Part shown: positions 1 to 11,689 of the stretch, in pieces | Layout: the number at the start of each line of letters is the position of its first letter | How positions within the stretch are numbered: the first letter of the stretch is position 1 | Source of the DNA: Arachis hypogaea | Lineage: Eukaryota > Streptophyta > Magnoliopsida > Fabales > Fabaceae | Reading direction: 5' to 3' | DNA: 64,000 nt | NCBI RefSeq assembly: GCF_003086295.3 | Contig: NC_092053.1 | Location: 111,617,506 to 111,681,505 of the forward strand | The notes under the pieces: generated by a model | Told to the model about the DNA's origin: nothing | The model's database searches: none | What the model saw: only the letters and a program-made list of their open reading frames with translations | Translations under genes and position numbers: made by a program

Positions 1-365
1 CCTCCCTTCTCTCTCTTTCTCTTTCTTTCCTCCTCTTCCTCTCTCTAATCATCTCTCCCCTCCTATCTCTCTCTCTCCTCTCCTTCTCTCTCTCCCATAT
101 CTCTCTCCTTTTTTCCTCTATTTTCCCTTCTTTCTCTCTTTCTCTCCTTTACCTCCCCTCTCTTTCTCTCTCTCTTTTTTTTCTTTTCTTGCTTTCTCTC
201 TCTCGCTCATCTCTCTTTCCTTTTCTTCTTTCTCTCTCTCCTCCTCTTTCTCTCTTCCTTTTCTCTCCTTCTCCTCTTTCTTTTCTTACTCTCTCTTTTC
301 GCTTTCTCTCTCAACCTTCTCTCAATCTCTATCCCTCTTCTATCTCTTTTTTCCTCTTCTCTCTA
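1..365. repeat. Polypyrimidine (CT-rich) low-complexity block
   Basis: The plus strand is almost entirely C and T, made of imperfect CT/TC, CTTT and CCTT runs. It ends abruptly near 365, where the next block becomes purine-only. Predicted ORFs here are low-complexity Ser/Leu/Pro or Arg/Glu strings and are not genes. Confidence 0.95.
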
Positions 366-805
366 AAGCGAGAGAGAAGAAAGAGAGGAGGCAAAGATAG
401 AGGAGGAGAAAGAAAAAAATGAGAGACATAAGAAGAGAGAAGAAGGATAAGAGAGAGAAGAAGAAGAGAGAGAAAGAGGAAGAGAAAGAGGACAAAGAAG
501 GAGAAAGAGAGAGGGGAGAGAGAGAGGATGGGGAGAGAGAAGGAGAGAGAGAGAAAAGAGAGGAGGGGAGAGAGAAAGAGAGAGGGAGAGGAGGGGAGAG
601 AGAAAGAGGGAGGGGGAGAGAGAGAGCATGGGGAGAGAGGGAGAGAAGGATAGAGAGAAAGAAAGGGGAGAGGGAGAAAGAGGGGAAGGGGAGAGAGAGA
701 GAGATAGATAGATAGAGAGGATGGGGAGAGAGAGAGAAAAGAAAGAGAGGAGGAGAGAGAAAAATGGGAAAGAGAGAGAGAGAAAGAGAGAGAGAAAAGA
801 AAGAG

Positions 806-850
<45 letters not shown>

Positions 851-985
851 GAGAAAGAGAGGGGAGGGGGAGAAAGAGGGGAGGGGGAGAAAGAGGGGAA
901 GGGGAGAAAGAGAGAGAGAAGGAAGAGAGAAGAGGAGGGGAGAGAAAAGAAGAGAGATGGAAAAAAGGAGAGAAGAAAAAGTTAC
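366..985. repeat. Polypurine (GA-rich) low-complexity block
   Basis: From about 366 the plus strand is almost entirely A and G (GA, GAGAGG, GGGGAGA units). It is roughly the reverse-complement style of the preceding CT block, so the two form a very large imperfect inverted repeat meeting near 365. Predicted ORFs are Arg/Glu/Lys runs and are rejected as genes. Confidence 0.95.
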
Positions 986-1139
986 TCGTATCATTTAGAA
1001 AGAAAATTATTTATATTAAAAAATATTATTTATAGAAAATAATGAAAAGAGATAAGAAAGAAAAAGGAACGAAAGCAATGGAAGGGACTTCATTATTTAC
1101 AAATGTTACTCGTATCATTTAGAAAGAAAAAAAATTAGA

Positions 1140-1590
1140 TTAAAAAAATTCAATTAAAAAAAGTTTAAAAATTTGGGTTTTTGTATGTAAAAATATTAAT
1201 TTTTGTGTAAAAATCTATTTTTACATGTAAAAACCAATTTTATGGTATAAAAACCAATTTTTTTAGTATAAAAACCGGTTTTTGGTACGAAAACCGGTTT
1301 TTTTGTGTAAAAAATTGAGTTTTTATATGTAAAAATATTAATTTTTGTGTAAAAATTAATTTTTACATGTAAAAATCAATTTTATGGTATAAAAACCAAT
1401 TTTTAGTATAAAAACTGGTTTTTTATACAAAAACCGGTTAAAAACCGGTTTTGAATTTTACTAACCGATTAATAACCGATTTCATCATGTAAAACCAATT
1501 TGGTTAATTAACCAATACTATATTTTTCGTTAACCAAAAAACTGGTTTGGTTTTTGGATTAACCAAACCATGAACACCCCTAATAGAAAG
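1140..1590. repeat. AT-rich repeat with AAACCGG motifs, two 142-bp units
   Basis: Two imperfect tandem copies of a unit of about 142 bp can be aligned (ATGTAAAAATATTAAT at 1185 and 1327). They are rich in AAAACCGGTTTT-type palindromes. The right edge near 1555-1590 (CCAAACCATGAACACCCC) resembles the terminal sequence of common plant non-autonomous DNA elements, which reads GGGGTGTTCATGG on the other strand. No coding potential is seen. The identity of the element is an inference. Confidence 0.6.
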
Positions 1591-1993
1591 TAAGGATAGA
1601 AAAAGAATTGAGTGATTAACCCAATAAACACTGAGTGACTAGAGAGTAAACACAAAATCCAGTGAGGGTTCAATAGCTCATCACCATATATCTCTGCTTT
1701 AATTGTTAATTGTCTTACAAGTTTGTGAAATACTTTTACCCATCTCAATTGTAAAGGTACTTTAAACATTATCTAGGGTTTGGCTATGCATATATGATTC
1801 CTTGAGGATATGAATTAATTTGACTACATGTAAGCTTTATATACAAGTGAATAATAACTAGAATTGCATGACTCATTTAGGTAGTTGCATTTAGAATAGA
1901 ATGCATTGCATGAGATTCCACCACTTTAACCTTACCTTACTCTTTATCTTGGATTTAGCATGAGGACATGCTATTGTTTAAGTGTAGGGAGGT
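1591..1993 (+). mobile_element. 3' untranslated end of an Athila-like gypsy element
   Basis: Non-coding internal DNA directly upstream of an LTR. It holds a stem-loop at 1956-1973 (TAGCATG-AGGA-CATGCTA) and a purine-rich polypurine tract at 1980-1992 (AAGTGTAGGGAGG), which would prime plus-strand synthesis. The rest of the element to the left is missing, being replaced by the AACCGG repeat and GA/CT blocks, so this is a truncated copy. Confidence 0.7.
1956..1973 (+). promoter_or_regulatory. Pre-PPT hairpin (copy A)
   Basis: Perfect 7-bp stem TAGCATG/CATGCTA with loop AGGA, 20 nt upstream of the LTR start. It occupies the same place relative to the polypurine tract as the hairpins at 19434-19453 and 51381-51400, with different stem bases. 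Function is unknown. Confidence 0.6.
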
Positions 1994-3451
1994 TGATAAA
2001 CCCATATTTTATGATATATTTTGTACTCAATTTAGGTGATTTATTCAATCCTTCACTTACTTATTCATGTAAATTGCATAGTTTTACTTTCCCTTCCTTA
2101 TTATGTGATATATGTGAAAAACATGTTTCCTATGCTTTAAAAATAATTATTTTAATTACCTTTTATTACCATTCGATGCCGTGATTTGTGTGTTAAGTAT
2201 TTTCATATCTCCTAAGGCAGGAATGACTTAAAGGATGGAAAGGAAACATACAAAAATGGAAGGAAAGCACAAAATGGAGTTTTTGAAGAAACTGGCAGCG
2301 ACGTGAACGCATGGACGACACGGCCGCATGCCCAGCGCGAAAAGGCAGCGACGCGAACGCGTGACTGACGCGGACGCGTGCCTTGAGCAGAACGCAGATG
2401 ACGCGTACGCGTGACCGAAGCAAATGCGTGACAAGGAAAACTCCCAGATGACGCGACCGCGTGACCCACGCGGATGCATGATAGACGCCACGCACCAGAA
2501 ACTGCAGAAAACGTTCCCAGCGATTTTTGAGACCCTTTTTGGCCCAGATCCAAGTCCAGAAACACAGATTAAAGGTTATAAAGTGGGGAAATGCATCCAT
2601 TCAAGGGGGAGCTCTCGAATTATTCACTTTTCATGATTTAGATGTAGTTTTTAGAGAGAGAAGTTCTCTCCTCTCTCTTAGGATTTAGGATTAGGATTCC
2701 TCTTAAAGGATTTAGGACTTTTATTACTTCAACTTACAATTTTTGCTCAATCACCAGGTTCAATGTTCCTTTTATTTACCTTCCCAATTTAATTTATGAA
2801 CTTTTCCATGTTACATTTAATATCTTTGTTAGTGCAACTTGAGGTATTTCAGATGATTGCTTTCCTTTATTTATATAAACAATTTAGATTTTTTCCCTTT
2901 TGGCTTTGATTGATCCATTGGAGACTCTTGAGTTATCAAACTCATCATGATTGATAATGTTATTTTTGCTAATCGAATTGGATTCCAATAACTCTATTCC
3001 TTTCTTAGGAATTGGCTAGGACCTGAGGATCAAACTAATTAGTCCACTTGACCTTCCTTTGCCTTAGTAAAGGTTAACTAAGTGGGATTAAAACCCAATT
3101 ATCATTGTTGATAAGGATAACTAGGATAGGAATTCCAGTTTTCATACCTTGCCAAGAGTTTTATTAGATATTAATTTATTAATTCCTGCAATTTATTTTC
3201 CTTGTTATTTAAATTACCTGTTCCTCACTTTCAAAACCCCCAATTTACAAGATTCATAACCAATAATAAGAACACCTCCCTACAATTCCTTGAGAAGACG
3301 ACCCGAGGTTAAATACTTCGGTTATCAATTTCAAAGGGGTTTGTTACTTGTGACAACCAAAACGTTTGTACGAAAAAATTTTCTGTTGGTTTAGAATCTA
3401 TACTTACAACGCGATCACTCTTATTCTTTACCGATAGAAATCTGATCGTCA
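1994..3451 (+). mobile_element. 3' LTR of truncated Athila-like gypsy element
   Basis: The LTR starts TGATAAACCC just after a polypurine tract and appears to end in ..TGATCGTCA, giving TG..CA ends and about 1.46 kb. It carries about eight degenerate GACGCGNNCGCGTG units at 2296-2490, related to arrays in the gypsy element at 18094-28415. Near its end it has ACGACCCGAGGTT, a distant match to the U5 block of the other LTRs. No partner 5' LTR is in the window, so the right boundary is by eye. Confidence 0.65.
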
Positions 3452-4327
3452 GTATCCCACCTATCGACCAAAAAAAAAAAAGGGTTCCCTCCTACACGCC
3501 GGCCAGGTATCTTCGTTTCCACCTCCATTTCCACTGTCCATTACCGACGACCATTACGAACTTCTTCTTGCCATCACCATTTCGCGAGATAGCATCTTCA
3601 TCATGTCGCTGTGTCTTAGGAGTGGCCGTGTTCTGTTTTCTATCTCCCATGTCAGCCCCATTTCCTTCTCCATCCAGGATTTGCAACGCTAACTAGTTGC
3701 CGTCGTCACCATTGTTGAAGACCATCAGGATCCTCCTCCATTCAATCTCCCAATATCGGCAGTGACGAGGTTTGTCGCCGGGTATATGGAGCTCTCCCTA
3801 AGTCGCCACCTTTGGGCTGCAGACTCATCAAACCTCGTCTCCATTTCATCAAACCCTCTCGTCAGCATCGTTTCTTTCGCTGGGCATATGGGGTTCTCAG
3901 TCAGTCGCCGTCATTGCGATAAAGACCCTTCCAAACTTGTCCCCATTTGATTGCCGGACTGAGGATGGTGACCATCAGAACAGCCGTCTGTGCTTTTTGG
4001 GATATGGGTTTTGTATTACATACTTTTTTTTGGGGAACGACGGTAGCCCACATCCAAAAACCCATAGTGAACAAAAAAAAGTAACCCATTTCCAACAAAA
4101 AATAAATAAATCGAAAATTATGACTTAAACCGAAAAAACCATGGTATACCAGTTCACAAATAAACTAAACTTTGGACCAAACATATAATTTCCATCAAAT
4201 TCCGTACGGATGCCATCCTAGCCATCCAAACGGTATCTTTCTATCTGGTCCACCAAAGTCCTGAATATACTTTTCCCACCAAAGACAAAGCCATCTTGTT
4301 ATAGTTGAGACACTTGTTTCGAAAAAT
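3452..4327. other. Gene-free stretch, probable decayed transposon
   Basis: Moderately GC-rich at 3490-3990 with two diverged direct repeats (around CGCCGGGTATATGGAGCTC at 3778 and CGCTGGGCATATGGGGTTC at 3880). It then becomes AT-rich. Short ORFs here have no recognisable domain. I cannot assign a family. Confidence 0.4.
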
Positions 4328-5090
4328 ATGCTTTTAAATTTTAAAAAAGGATTTGTGAATCAAAATTCAAAATATAAAAGAATATCATCTAAATATATTC
4401 CCAAATCACAAAATATAAAGAAAGAACCAATGTTTGAAGTAGATTGTAGAGAAAATGAACGGAAAATATTTAAAGAGTGGTCAAACTCCTTTTTTATTAG
4501 AAGCTTATACAAACTCAGGCCTAAATGGGTTAACAGAACTTAATTGATATGTGAAATTATTTGTGGTTTCATATAAGGCAACTACTCCCATGAAAATGTC
4601 AAAAACATCTTCTTATGATGATCTTTGTTTAAAAAGTGTAACTTATTTGTTTAGCAACACTTTGAATAAAGGTAACACTTTTACTTCAAATAAAAATCAA
4701 GTCCTACAATCTATCATCCAATGATCAAAATGAAATATCTTCACATGATGACAATCATAAAATCTTCATTGGAGTAGCCACCTTCATATAAAATAAGCGG
4801 TTCGTGACTATATGCTAACTATAGATCCTTATATAATAGAAGAATTATCAACTACCCACGGCATAGATAAAATTGTACACGTAGCTTCTATCTTATATAT
4901 AGAATTTTTTGGAAAAGATATTATAAATCATAGATAGGAAGTTACAAACAAAGAATTTCCAAAAACCAAAAGCCATCTTGTTAATATACAAATACGTGAT
5001 TTATGCGATATTGAGTCATATATTTGTGAATTTTTTTGTGAAACAAAAAGTTCAACACAAAAAATACAAAGTTATTAGGTAACAAAATAA
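4328..5090 (+). pseudogene. Probable left part of endogenous pararetrovirus (capsid side)
   Basis: Lys/Asn/Ile-rich coding remnants, including an open 71-codon stretch at 4328-4543 and a broken one around 4830-5070. Codon usage is like the clearer pararetroviral fragments at 11690-15155, and the hydrophobic/aromatic spacing resembles a caulimovirid capsid region. Several in-frame stops are present. The assignment rests mainly on position: the fragment at 11690 continues in a compatible order after the intervening insertions. It could instead be another retroelement. Confidence 0.4.
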
Positions 5091-5199
5091 AAAATTAAAC
5101 TGTAGTCATTTTTGATATTATCATCAACAATTAGAAGGATCAAAATTATCTCATTCTTTATAGCTCCTAATTGATTTGTTGATAACTTCTGCCTTCCTG
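5091..5199 (-). pseudogene. LINE remnant, 3' side of solo-LTR insertion
   Basis: Short remnant that continues, on the minus strand, the LINE-like reading seen at 6830-7075. It is separated from it by the solo LTR, and the TCCTG target duplication at 5195-5199 marks the junction. Too short and decayed to define domains. Confidence 0.35.
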
Positions 5200-6824
5200 T
5201 GAAGGATTACCATGTGTTCATAACACGCAGCGGAAGAAAAGAAAGTAATTCTTAAAGATCTATTTTGTACTTAAACTTTATTCCAATAATAAACAATATA
5301 TAGATCAGATCTAAATACCTTTAGACGCTTTAATAAAAACTTTATTCTTCAATTGTACGAAGACTCTATGCGTATCCACACCGAGACCAACCCTTGCTGT
5401 CATCTCTTTGACCAATGGATATCTGATCTAAATTGAGAAACCTCTTGCAACTCTTTGCACACCATAAAATTCTTCTCCAAGAATTAGGCTCACATACCTT
5501 TATGTGCGTAGAGGTAAAGGAATAAAACTCTTGTGTTTTATTCTCGTTACTTTCATGTACTCTTGGCATACATATATATAGTATGAGATTTGTTATTGAT
5601 TTTAAATTTGAATCTCAATTCAAATTTAAATCATCTCTTGAAATTCCAAATCTGACTCCTTCAAATTTCATTAATCATATCATAATTCAATTTGAAATAG
5701 AATCAATTAGGATCTCATCCAAATTTAGAATTCAAGTTTACAAATAGAATAACTAATTATTCTCAAATCTCATTTAATATTCTCAATTATCATACTATTA
5801 TTATATTATTGATGCTGACAAAGAATATAATAATATTCCATTTGAATCAATATAATTATTTATTTGATCAAATTAAAATAATAATTAAATAATTTTACAG
5901 CAAAGATTAGAACACTCGTTTGTGTGTGACCCCATAGGTTCAATACTAAGCGGGTAGTAAATTAGTCATACTAAATTTACTAATCAAGGTTGGCGTCTAG
6001 CAACACTCCTCAACGACCCGATAGTATGAAGTAATATATTTTTACTAAGAACCTCAGAAGAACAAAGTATAATTCATTCCATGTTTTCAGCTCTTGGTTA
6101 ACCTTTAGAGTATGGTTTAATTGTCAAACTCTAACTTGTTACCATTATTATAATGAACTGTGAATGACCTAAGAAACTCATTTCTTCATTCATTCAATCT
6201 CCTTGGCTAAGGTTTTATTCATCTCAGTCATTATAATCATAGAGCTCAAACTCTTTACCGAGAGTTGACGGATTCCTTATTGACTAATCATTAATTCTAC
6301 AAGTATTTAAATCATACCTAATATCCATTCAACTAGTACCCTAGGGTATTAGGTGTCCAGAATCAAAGTATAATAAATATATTGTTAATTACTATGACAG
6401 TCACAGGTCAAAGGAAATTATTACCATGTTCATCTTGAAAATATCCTATTGATAAATATGTGGTAATTATAACCATTAGGAATTCTTAAAGTGAGTCAGT
6501 TCAATGGTCATATCTCTATATGCACCATCTATATATATAATTTAATAAATAAGATTTATTAATCTTCATCCAATGAAGACCATTATATATATATATATAT
6601 TGATCTTTCCGGATTATTAATGTCCTTTTTAATAATCCTATGACCAAGAACAATTTAGATTAAATTATAAAAGATTTATCTCTCAATATTATGATCACTA
6701 TCACAATGATAAATCTCTAAATTTAATCAAGGACCTTATTATATTAATATTTTAATATAGTAACAATAATAAGTAATTTGACACATGATTGATTGGATTG
6801 TGGTTATACTCCTTATTCCCAACA
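5200..6824 (-). mobile_element. Solo LTR (1,625 bp), TSD TCCTG
   Basis: On the minus strand it starts TGTTGGGAATAAGG and ends GGTAATCCTTCA. It is flanked by perfect 5-bp direct repeats TCCTG (5195-5199 and 6825-6829). There is no internal coding region, so it is a recombination-derived solo LTR. It holds an (AT)n run at about 6586-6600. A 280-bp piece of the same LTR family lies in the opposite orientation at 38248-38528. It is inserted in a LINE remnant. Confidence 0.85.
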
Positions 6825-6829
6825 TCCTG

Positions 6830-7075
6830 ATTATCCTGTCGTTCATTTTCAGCCAAGTATATGATAGCACAAAAACCAATCAACTTCTTATTGTGTTCAT
6901 CCTTCTTAGATCCTCTCCAACTCTTGAAGTGTTGCTTAACTATTTTTGAAACAGACCATAATTTTTTATAGGCGAACAACCAAGCACACTACACCTGCCA
7001 AGTAAACTCACAACCCAAAATCAAATGATAATAATTCTCGGAATCTTTTTTACACAACACATAGTATCATTTTTT
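6830..7075 (-). pseudogene. LINE remnant with zf-RVT-like C-terminal region
   Basis: The minus-strand translation resembles the zf-RVT region that follows reverse transcriptase in plant L1-type LINEs. There is a Cys-containing stretch with the pattern E-x-x-x-H-L-I-L-x-C-x-F-x-W, then Trp-rich sequence ending near residues AENERQDN. It is interrupted by the solo LTR at 5200-6824 and by stops. No endonuclease or RT core is present here. Confidence 0.5.
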
Positions 7076-7077
7076 AG

Positions 7078-7717
7078 TGGGTCCCCAACTAAGTGGGGCC
7101 ACAAGTTAAAAAAAAGTGGCATAAAGCCACAAGGGAGAGAGAATGAGAGCTAAGTCTCTCATTTTTGAAACAAAGCAAACAGAGAGAGGAGAGTTTCGGC
7201 ATTGGAGAAGAAGAGAATTTGGGGGAAAAAGGGTAAGCCATTTTTTATCTGATTGAATCGGTAAACTTGTTCCATTTCTTATGAAATTTTAGTATGTTAT
7301 TCCTGGTGTAGAGATGAATATTAGGATATAACTTGCTAGTTGTATTGCCTTCTCTTTTGCCTGATTTGAGATACCCACTTTGTGAAGGGTTTATGTTGAT
7401 TCCATCAGTTTTAATGATGTATTTTGTTGATTATTGAGATGCCCTAGTGTCACTAGGAAAACTGCTTGTGTACCCATTATTTTGATAGTAGAAGATTTTA
7501 CTAGGCTAGATCCCGTGGATTTTTTTTTGTCCCTCTTTTGAGGGTTTTCCCACGTTAAAAATTTCAGTGACTGATTATTTAATTTCTGACATTATATTTG
7601 TTGCTTGAAGTATCTTTGGTATTACCTATTTAATCGCATAGGTTGTGGAAAAATTATTTTTGGTGCTTCCGTTGTTAGACAGGTTCTTGTTTGAACCTTT
7701 GTTGAGTTTTTCCAACA
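7078..7717 (+). mobile_element. Copia 5' LTR
   Basis: Begins TGGGTCCCCAACTAAG and ends TTTTTCCAACA, immediately followed by a tRNA-iMet-type primer site (TGGTATCTAGAAC at 7721). That arrangement is typical of Ty1/copia elements. The 3' LTR is not in the window, so the left edge is inferred from the TG start and the change of sequence character. Confidence 0.7.
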
Positions 7718-7735
7718 AAGTGGTATCTAGAACTT
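7718..7735 (+). promoter_or_regulatory. Copia primer-binding site
   Basis: AAG-TGGTATCTAGAAC directly after the LTR. It is a near match to the copia consensus TGGTATCAGAGC, complementary to the 3' end of initiator Met-tRNA. Confidence 0.75.
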
Positions 7736-7787
7736 TGGTTGTTTATCTCCGTGCTGATTAAATAGAGAAAAATACTCATGAACCAAA

Positions 7788-8221
7788 TATGGTCAAATTG
7801 AATTCCCAAAATTATTCAATTTGGAAGACCCTCATGGAAGATATGTTGTATAGCAACGACTTGTATGATTTTGTGGAGGGGGATAAATCTAAAGGTGCCA
7901 AATCCGATGCTGAATGGAAGAAGCTGAATTGGAAGGCAGTTGCTTTAATTAGGTAATGGCTTGATCTTAGCGTGTATCCACATGTTGACACCGAAACAAA
8001 TACCGAGAAGATGTGGAATAAATTGAAGGAGTTATATGAGAGAAAGAATGTGCAAAACAAAGCATTCTTAATTAGGAAGCTTATCAATATGAAGTATATT
8101 GAAGGTAAATCAATGCCGGAGAACTTGAGTATTTTTCAAGAGACGGTGAACTAACTGACAAATAATGAAATCACTTTGAATGATGAGTTGTAAGTTTTGT
8201 TGTTGTTGAGCTCTTTGCATG
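7788..8221 (+). pseudogene. Copia gag (N-terminal part)
   Basis: The reading starting near ATGGTCAAATTGAA gives a typical Tnt1-like gag: KLNSQNYSIWKTLMEDML-like start, then a KLKELYERKNVQNKAFLIRK segment. In-frame stops (for example after AVALIR near 7954, and at 8152) show decay. The frame breaks at 8222, where a solo LTR is inserted, and resumes at 10886. Gag would package element RNA into virus-like particles. This copy cannot encode an intact protein. Confidence 0.8.
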
Positions 8222-8226
8222 ATAGT

Positions 8227-10880
8227 TGATGACATGTCACCATGTCATGTTTTTCTATGCTTTTTCATATAAGAAATTGATTATTTGTGCTTAAATATTG
8301 AATGCTTTTGTGCTTAAATGTTATATTTCTTTGATCTTTTGATTTGATAAACTTTGTAGGAAATAAGAAGAAAAAGAAGCAAAGAAGCACAAAATAAGCT
8401 AAAAAGGAGAAAAAAAAAAAAGAGTTTTGGGCCACACTTTGAAGTTGGAACACATTTTAGAGCCTTAGGCCATGCTTTTAAAAGCGTGGCCCATGACCAA
8501 ATCAAGGAAGCTTGACAATAGCACTCACAAAGCTCAGTTCACTAAGGTAGCGTTTGTTTTGAGGTACTGAGACAGAGATTGAGAGACTGAAACTCAGTAT
8601 CATGTTTGTTGGTTTAGAGACTGGTACTAAAATTTCTGTCTCTGTCTCCAAAATTTCAATATTCAAGTACCTCCAAAAAATGAGGACACAGGAGACTAAA
8701 ATTTTTAGAGTTAGAGACTGAAACTTTAATAACATTTTATACCTAAAATACCTTCATTTTGATTAATTAATTCCAATTTTACCTTTTGTACAAATTAAAT
8801 TAGAGTTTCATTCTTGTTTCAACTTCTATCTCCCATTTTGCACCAAACAGAATACTGAAATTTATTTCAATCTCTGTCTTTTAGTCTCTGTCTCTCAGTC
8901 TCAGTCTTTCTATCTCTGTGTCTCCACCAAACGCTACCTAAATGAACCTAGCTTTGTCGTGAAAAATTTGGCTTGGAAGCAAGAATTCTCGCTAAGTTAA
9001 ACTTGGGCGCTCACAGCATGACCATGCCTCCTTCAAAGGACCATAACTTGAGCTACATACATCCAATTGATGTGCTTTCAGTTGTGTTGGAAAGCTGACA
9101 TTTAGAACTTTCCAACGATATATAGTAGTCCATATTTGGCATGAAATTAAGGCACAAGTGAAAAGCATCTTTAAAGACCAAAAACAAGCAAAAATAAACC
9201 AAAGTGGCTTCACCAAGGCTCGAAGGGGGAGACACAAGGAAAGCAAGGAAGGAGCACTACACTTCTTGCAAGGAAAATAAGTAAAATGGCTCAGCAAGGA
9301 TTCGAACTTGAGGCCTTCCACTCAAGGCAAGGCGCCACCTTCCATTAATTCACAAAAAATTTACTCCACAATGCTTCCACCAAGGTTCGAAGTTGGGGCT
9401 CATCAACAAGCAAGGAGCGCTCAGTTCACTTAATCAACCGAGCTTTATCGGGCTCTCACTCAAGAAAATGCAAGGAAAAGGCTCACAAAAGTGCTTCCAC
9501 CAAGGTTCGAACTCAAGGCAAAGATGAAGCGCTACACAAGAAAAAAAAAGGAAGCTCAGTTCACATTCGCAACTGAGCGCTACTTCCCCCCACACTCTTC
9601 ATATTTTGGCATGCCAAGGAGCTTGTCACGTACACAACTAGAGACACCAAGTGCAAGATGGAGAGCTCAGTTCACTTAATCAACTGAGCCGTTCCCTGGG
9701 AGTAGCACCCATGGTCCAAAATTCAATTAAAAATCAAATTGGATTTAATTCTTCATCAATTGAACCAAGGCCAACTAAACCCATCTCTCTTCAAATCCAA
9801 AGCAAGCAAAGCCCACATCATCACTCAAAGGCACAAGAACAAGTTAGAATAGGAATTTTATTTAAATTATAATTTATTTTTAATTTCAATTGCATTTTAA
9901 TTTTCACTTTGTAAAGCCTATATAAGGCATCATTTTCATCTTTGTAAAGGAGGGTTGGCTCTAATAGAGAGCATTGAAAGGCTGGCTTCATTAGGGAGTA
10001 GTAGGAGTAGGAGTAGAGAGCTCTCTCTTTTAATTTTCCTTTTTGAATTTGAGTTTTGGATTGGGATTGAAGGAATTCTGTTTCATCCTTGATCTGAAAC
10101 TTCTCTTTGTTCTTCTTCTGCATAATCTTAGTGAATTGAGAATTGAATCTGAGTTTTCATTTACTGCTTCCATCTTTCTTTCTTCTGCAAATTGTTTTCT
10201 GCTGAATCAAGGAAGGGATTAAGATCTAGACTTGTTTTCTAGTCTCTTTGATTCCCTGAGATCTTCAACTTCATTTTGCAATTAAGCTGAGTTTCATTTC
10301 TGTTTTGCTTCTTCAAGAAATTTTTCTTTTCTGTTTGAGATCTGCTACATCCCATTTCACATTCCAGCTCTCTGATTGATTGCACTTTACACTTTCTTGT
10401 TGAATTTTAATTTCCAGCACCCAATTCAATTTACTTTCAAGCAATTTAATTCTTCTGCACTTGTTTGGCATTTTATATTTCTGTCCATGATCTAATTTAC
10501 TTTCCTGCAATTTAAGCTTTCTGCAAGAGTTCTAAGCTTTGATCTATTGCTTTCTTTAATTTTCAGCACCCAAACCACCTTTTACATTTGATGCAATTTA
10601 CATTTCTTGTCATTTAAGATTCTTGCAATTTACATTTCTTGCTCTTTAAGTTTCTGTCCAATTTACATTCTGCACTATAAATTTTTTTGTCATTTACTTT
10701 CTGCTGCATCAATTATCACTCACCAATGTTAGCTTGACTAAACTAATCACCCACTAAAGTTGCTTGATCCATCAATCCCTGTGGGATCGACCTCACTCTA
10801 AGTGAGTTATTACTACTTGATGCGACCCGATACACTTGCTGGTGAGTTTTAGGTGTTAAAATTTCAGTTTTAACCCATCA
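8227..10880 (+). mobile_element. Solo LTR (2,654 bp) inserted in Copia gag, TSD ATAGT
   Basis: Starts TGATGACATGTCACCATG and ends TTTTAACCCATCA, flanked by perfect ATAGT repeats at 8222-8226 and 10881-10885. No coding region. It contains repeated GCTCAGTTCACT and CCACCAAGGTTCGAA phrases (8530-9690) and a Harbinger-type MITE at 8546-8938. Near the end (10780-10852) it shares the block GTGGGATCGACC..GCGACCCG..ACACTTGCTGGT with the gypsy LTRs at 27165 and 42397. This places it among Athila-like families. Confidence 0.88.
8546..8938. mobile_element. PIF/Harbinger-type (Tourist-like) MITE, TSD TAA
   Basis: A 393-bp non-coding element with terminal inverted repeats starting GGTAGCGTTTG at both ends, then imperfect AGACAGAGA-rich arms. 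It is flanked by TAA at 8543-8545 and 8939-8941, the 3-bp TSD typical of PIF/Harbinger elements. It sits inside the solo LTR, making a three-level nest: MITE in LTR in Copia. Confidence 0.85.
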
Positions 10881-10885
10881 ATAGT

Positions 10886-11590
10886 CAGAAGCACTTATTT
10901 CAGAGTCACGGGGGAGAAGTCAAAGTAGAAAATCTCACATTTCTGACAAGTCAGAGAGTCGAAGCAAGTCAAGAGAAAAGTACAAGCCAAAAAAGGAGTT
11001 CATTTGTCACCATTATGGTAAGTCGGAGCATATCATGAGGTATTGTAGGTTCTTGAAAAGAGAACAATCAAGGGGAAGAAACGAAGACAAAGGTAAAGAT
11101 AGTGATAAAGAAACTGCCACTATTTTTTATGAAGATGTTCTTATCACATATGATGAAAATTATGTGAATCTTATCTGTGATGATTCCACTTGGATTATGG
11201 ACTCTGGTGCCTCATGTCATGTCACTCCAAAACATGAATTTTTTACTTCCTATACTGCTGGAAATTTTGGCAAGATTTGGGAGATAAAGGAGTGTGTGAT
11301 ATCATTGGTATGGGTGATATGTGGCTTGAAACTAACATGGAATGCAAGTTGCAGTTGAAGAATGTTAGGCATGCGCAAGATATGCGGTTCAATCTTATTT
11401 CATTGAAGGCATTGGATCAAGAGGGATATTGCACTTCCTTTGGTAGTGAAAAATGCAAGATTACCAAAGGGGCTCTCATTGTTTCTAAAGAAGACAATAG
11501 TTTCACTACTCTCTACTAGTTGCAAGCAAAGGTTTGCAAAGAAGAGGTGAATATAGCTGATGATTCCTCTTCCTTCTCAATCTCCTCTAT
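10886..11590 (+). pseudogene. Copia gag zinc knuckle and protease, truncated
   Basis: Continuation of the Copia element after the solo LTR. A basic Ser/Lys-rich stretch leads to a zinc knuckle in which the second Cys is Tyr (C-x-x-Y-x-x-x-x-H-x-x-x-x-C). Next come the copia aspartic protease motif WIMDSGASCHVT near 11190 and a following LKNVRHAQDMRFNLIS-like segment in another frame (frameshift near 11277). A TAG stop lies at 11518. Integrase, RT and the 3' LTR are absent, so the element is truncated. Confidence 0.8.
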
Positions 11591-11689
11591 CACATTTAGC
11601 CATAAAAATAACATTTTTGTCTTTCTAGAATAAATTCTCATTTATGGGTTAATTAGCCGTTAATTAACCGGGTCTTACATTTATCTTAA

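Noticed and set aside
189..1042. Several long ORFs on both strands in the first kilobase
   Set aside because: They are translations of CT/GA microsatellite DNA (Ser/Leu or Arg/Glu runs) with no complex sequence.
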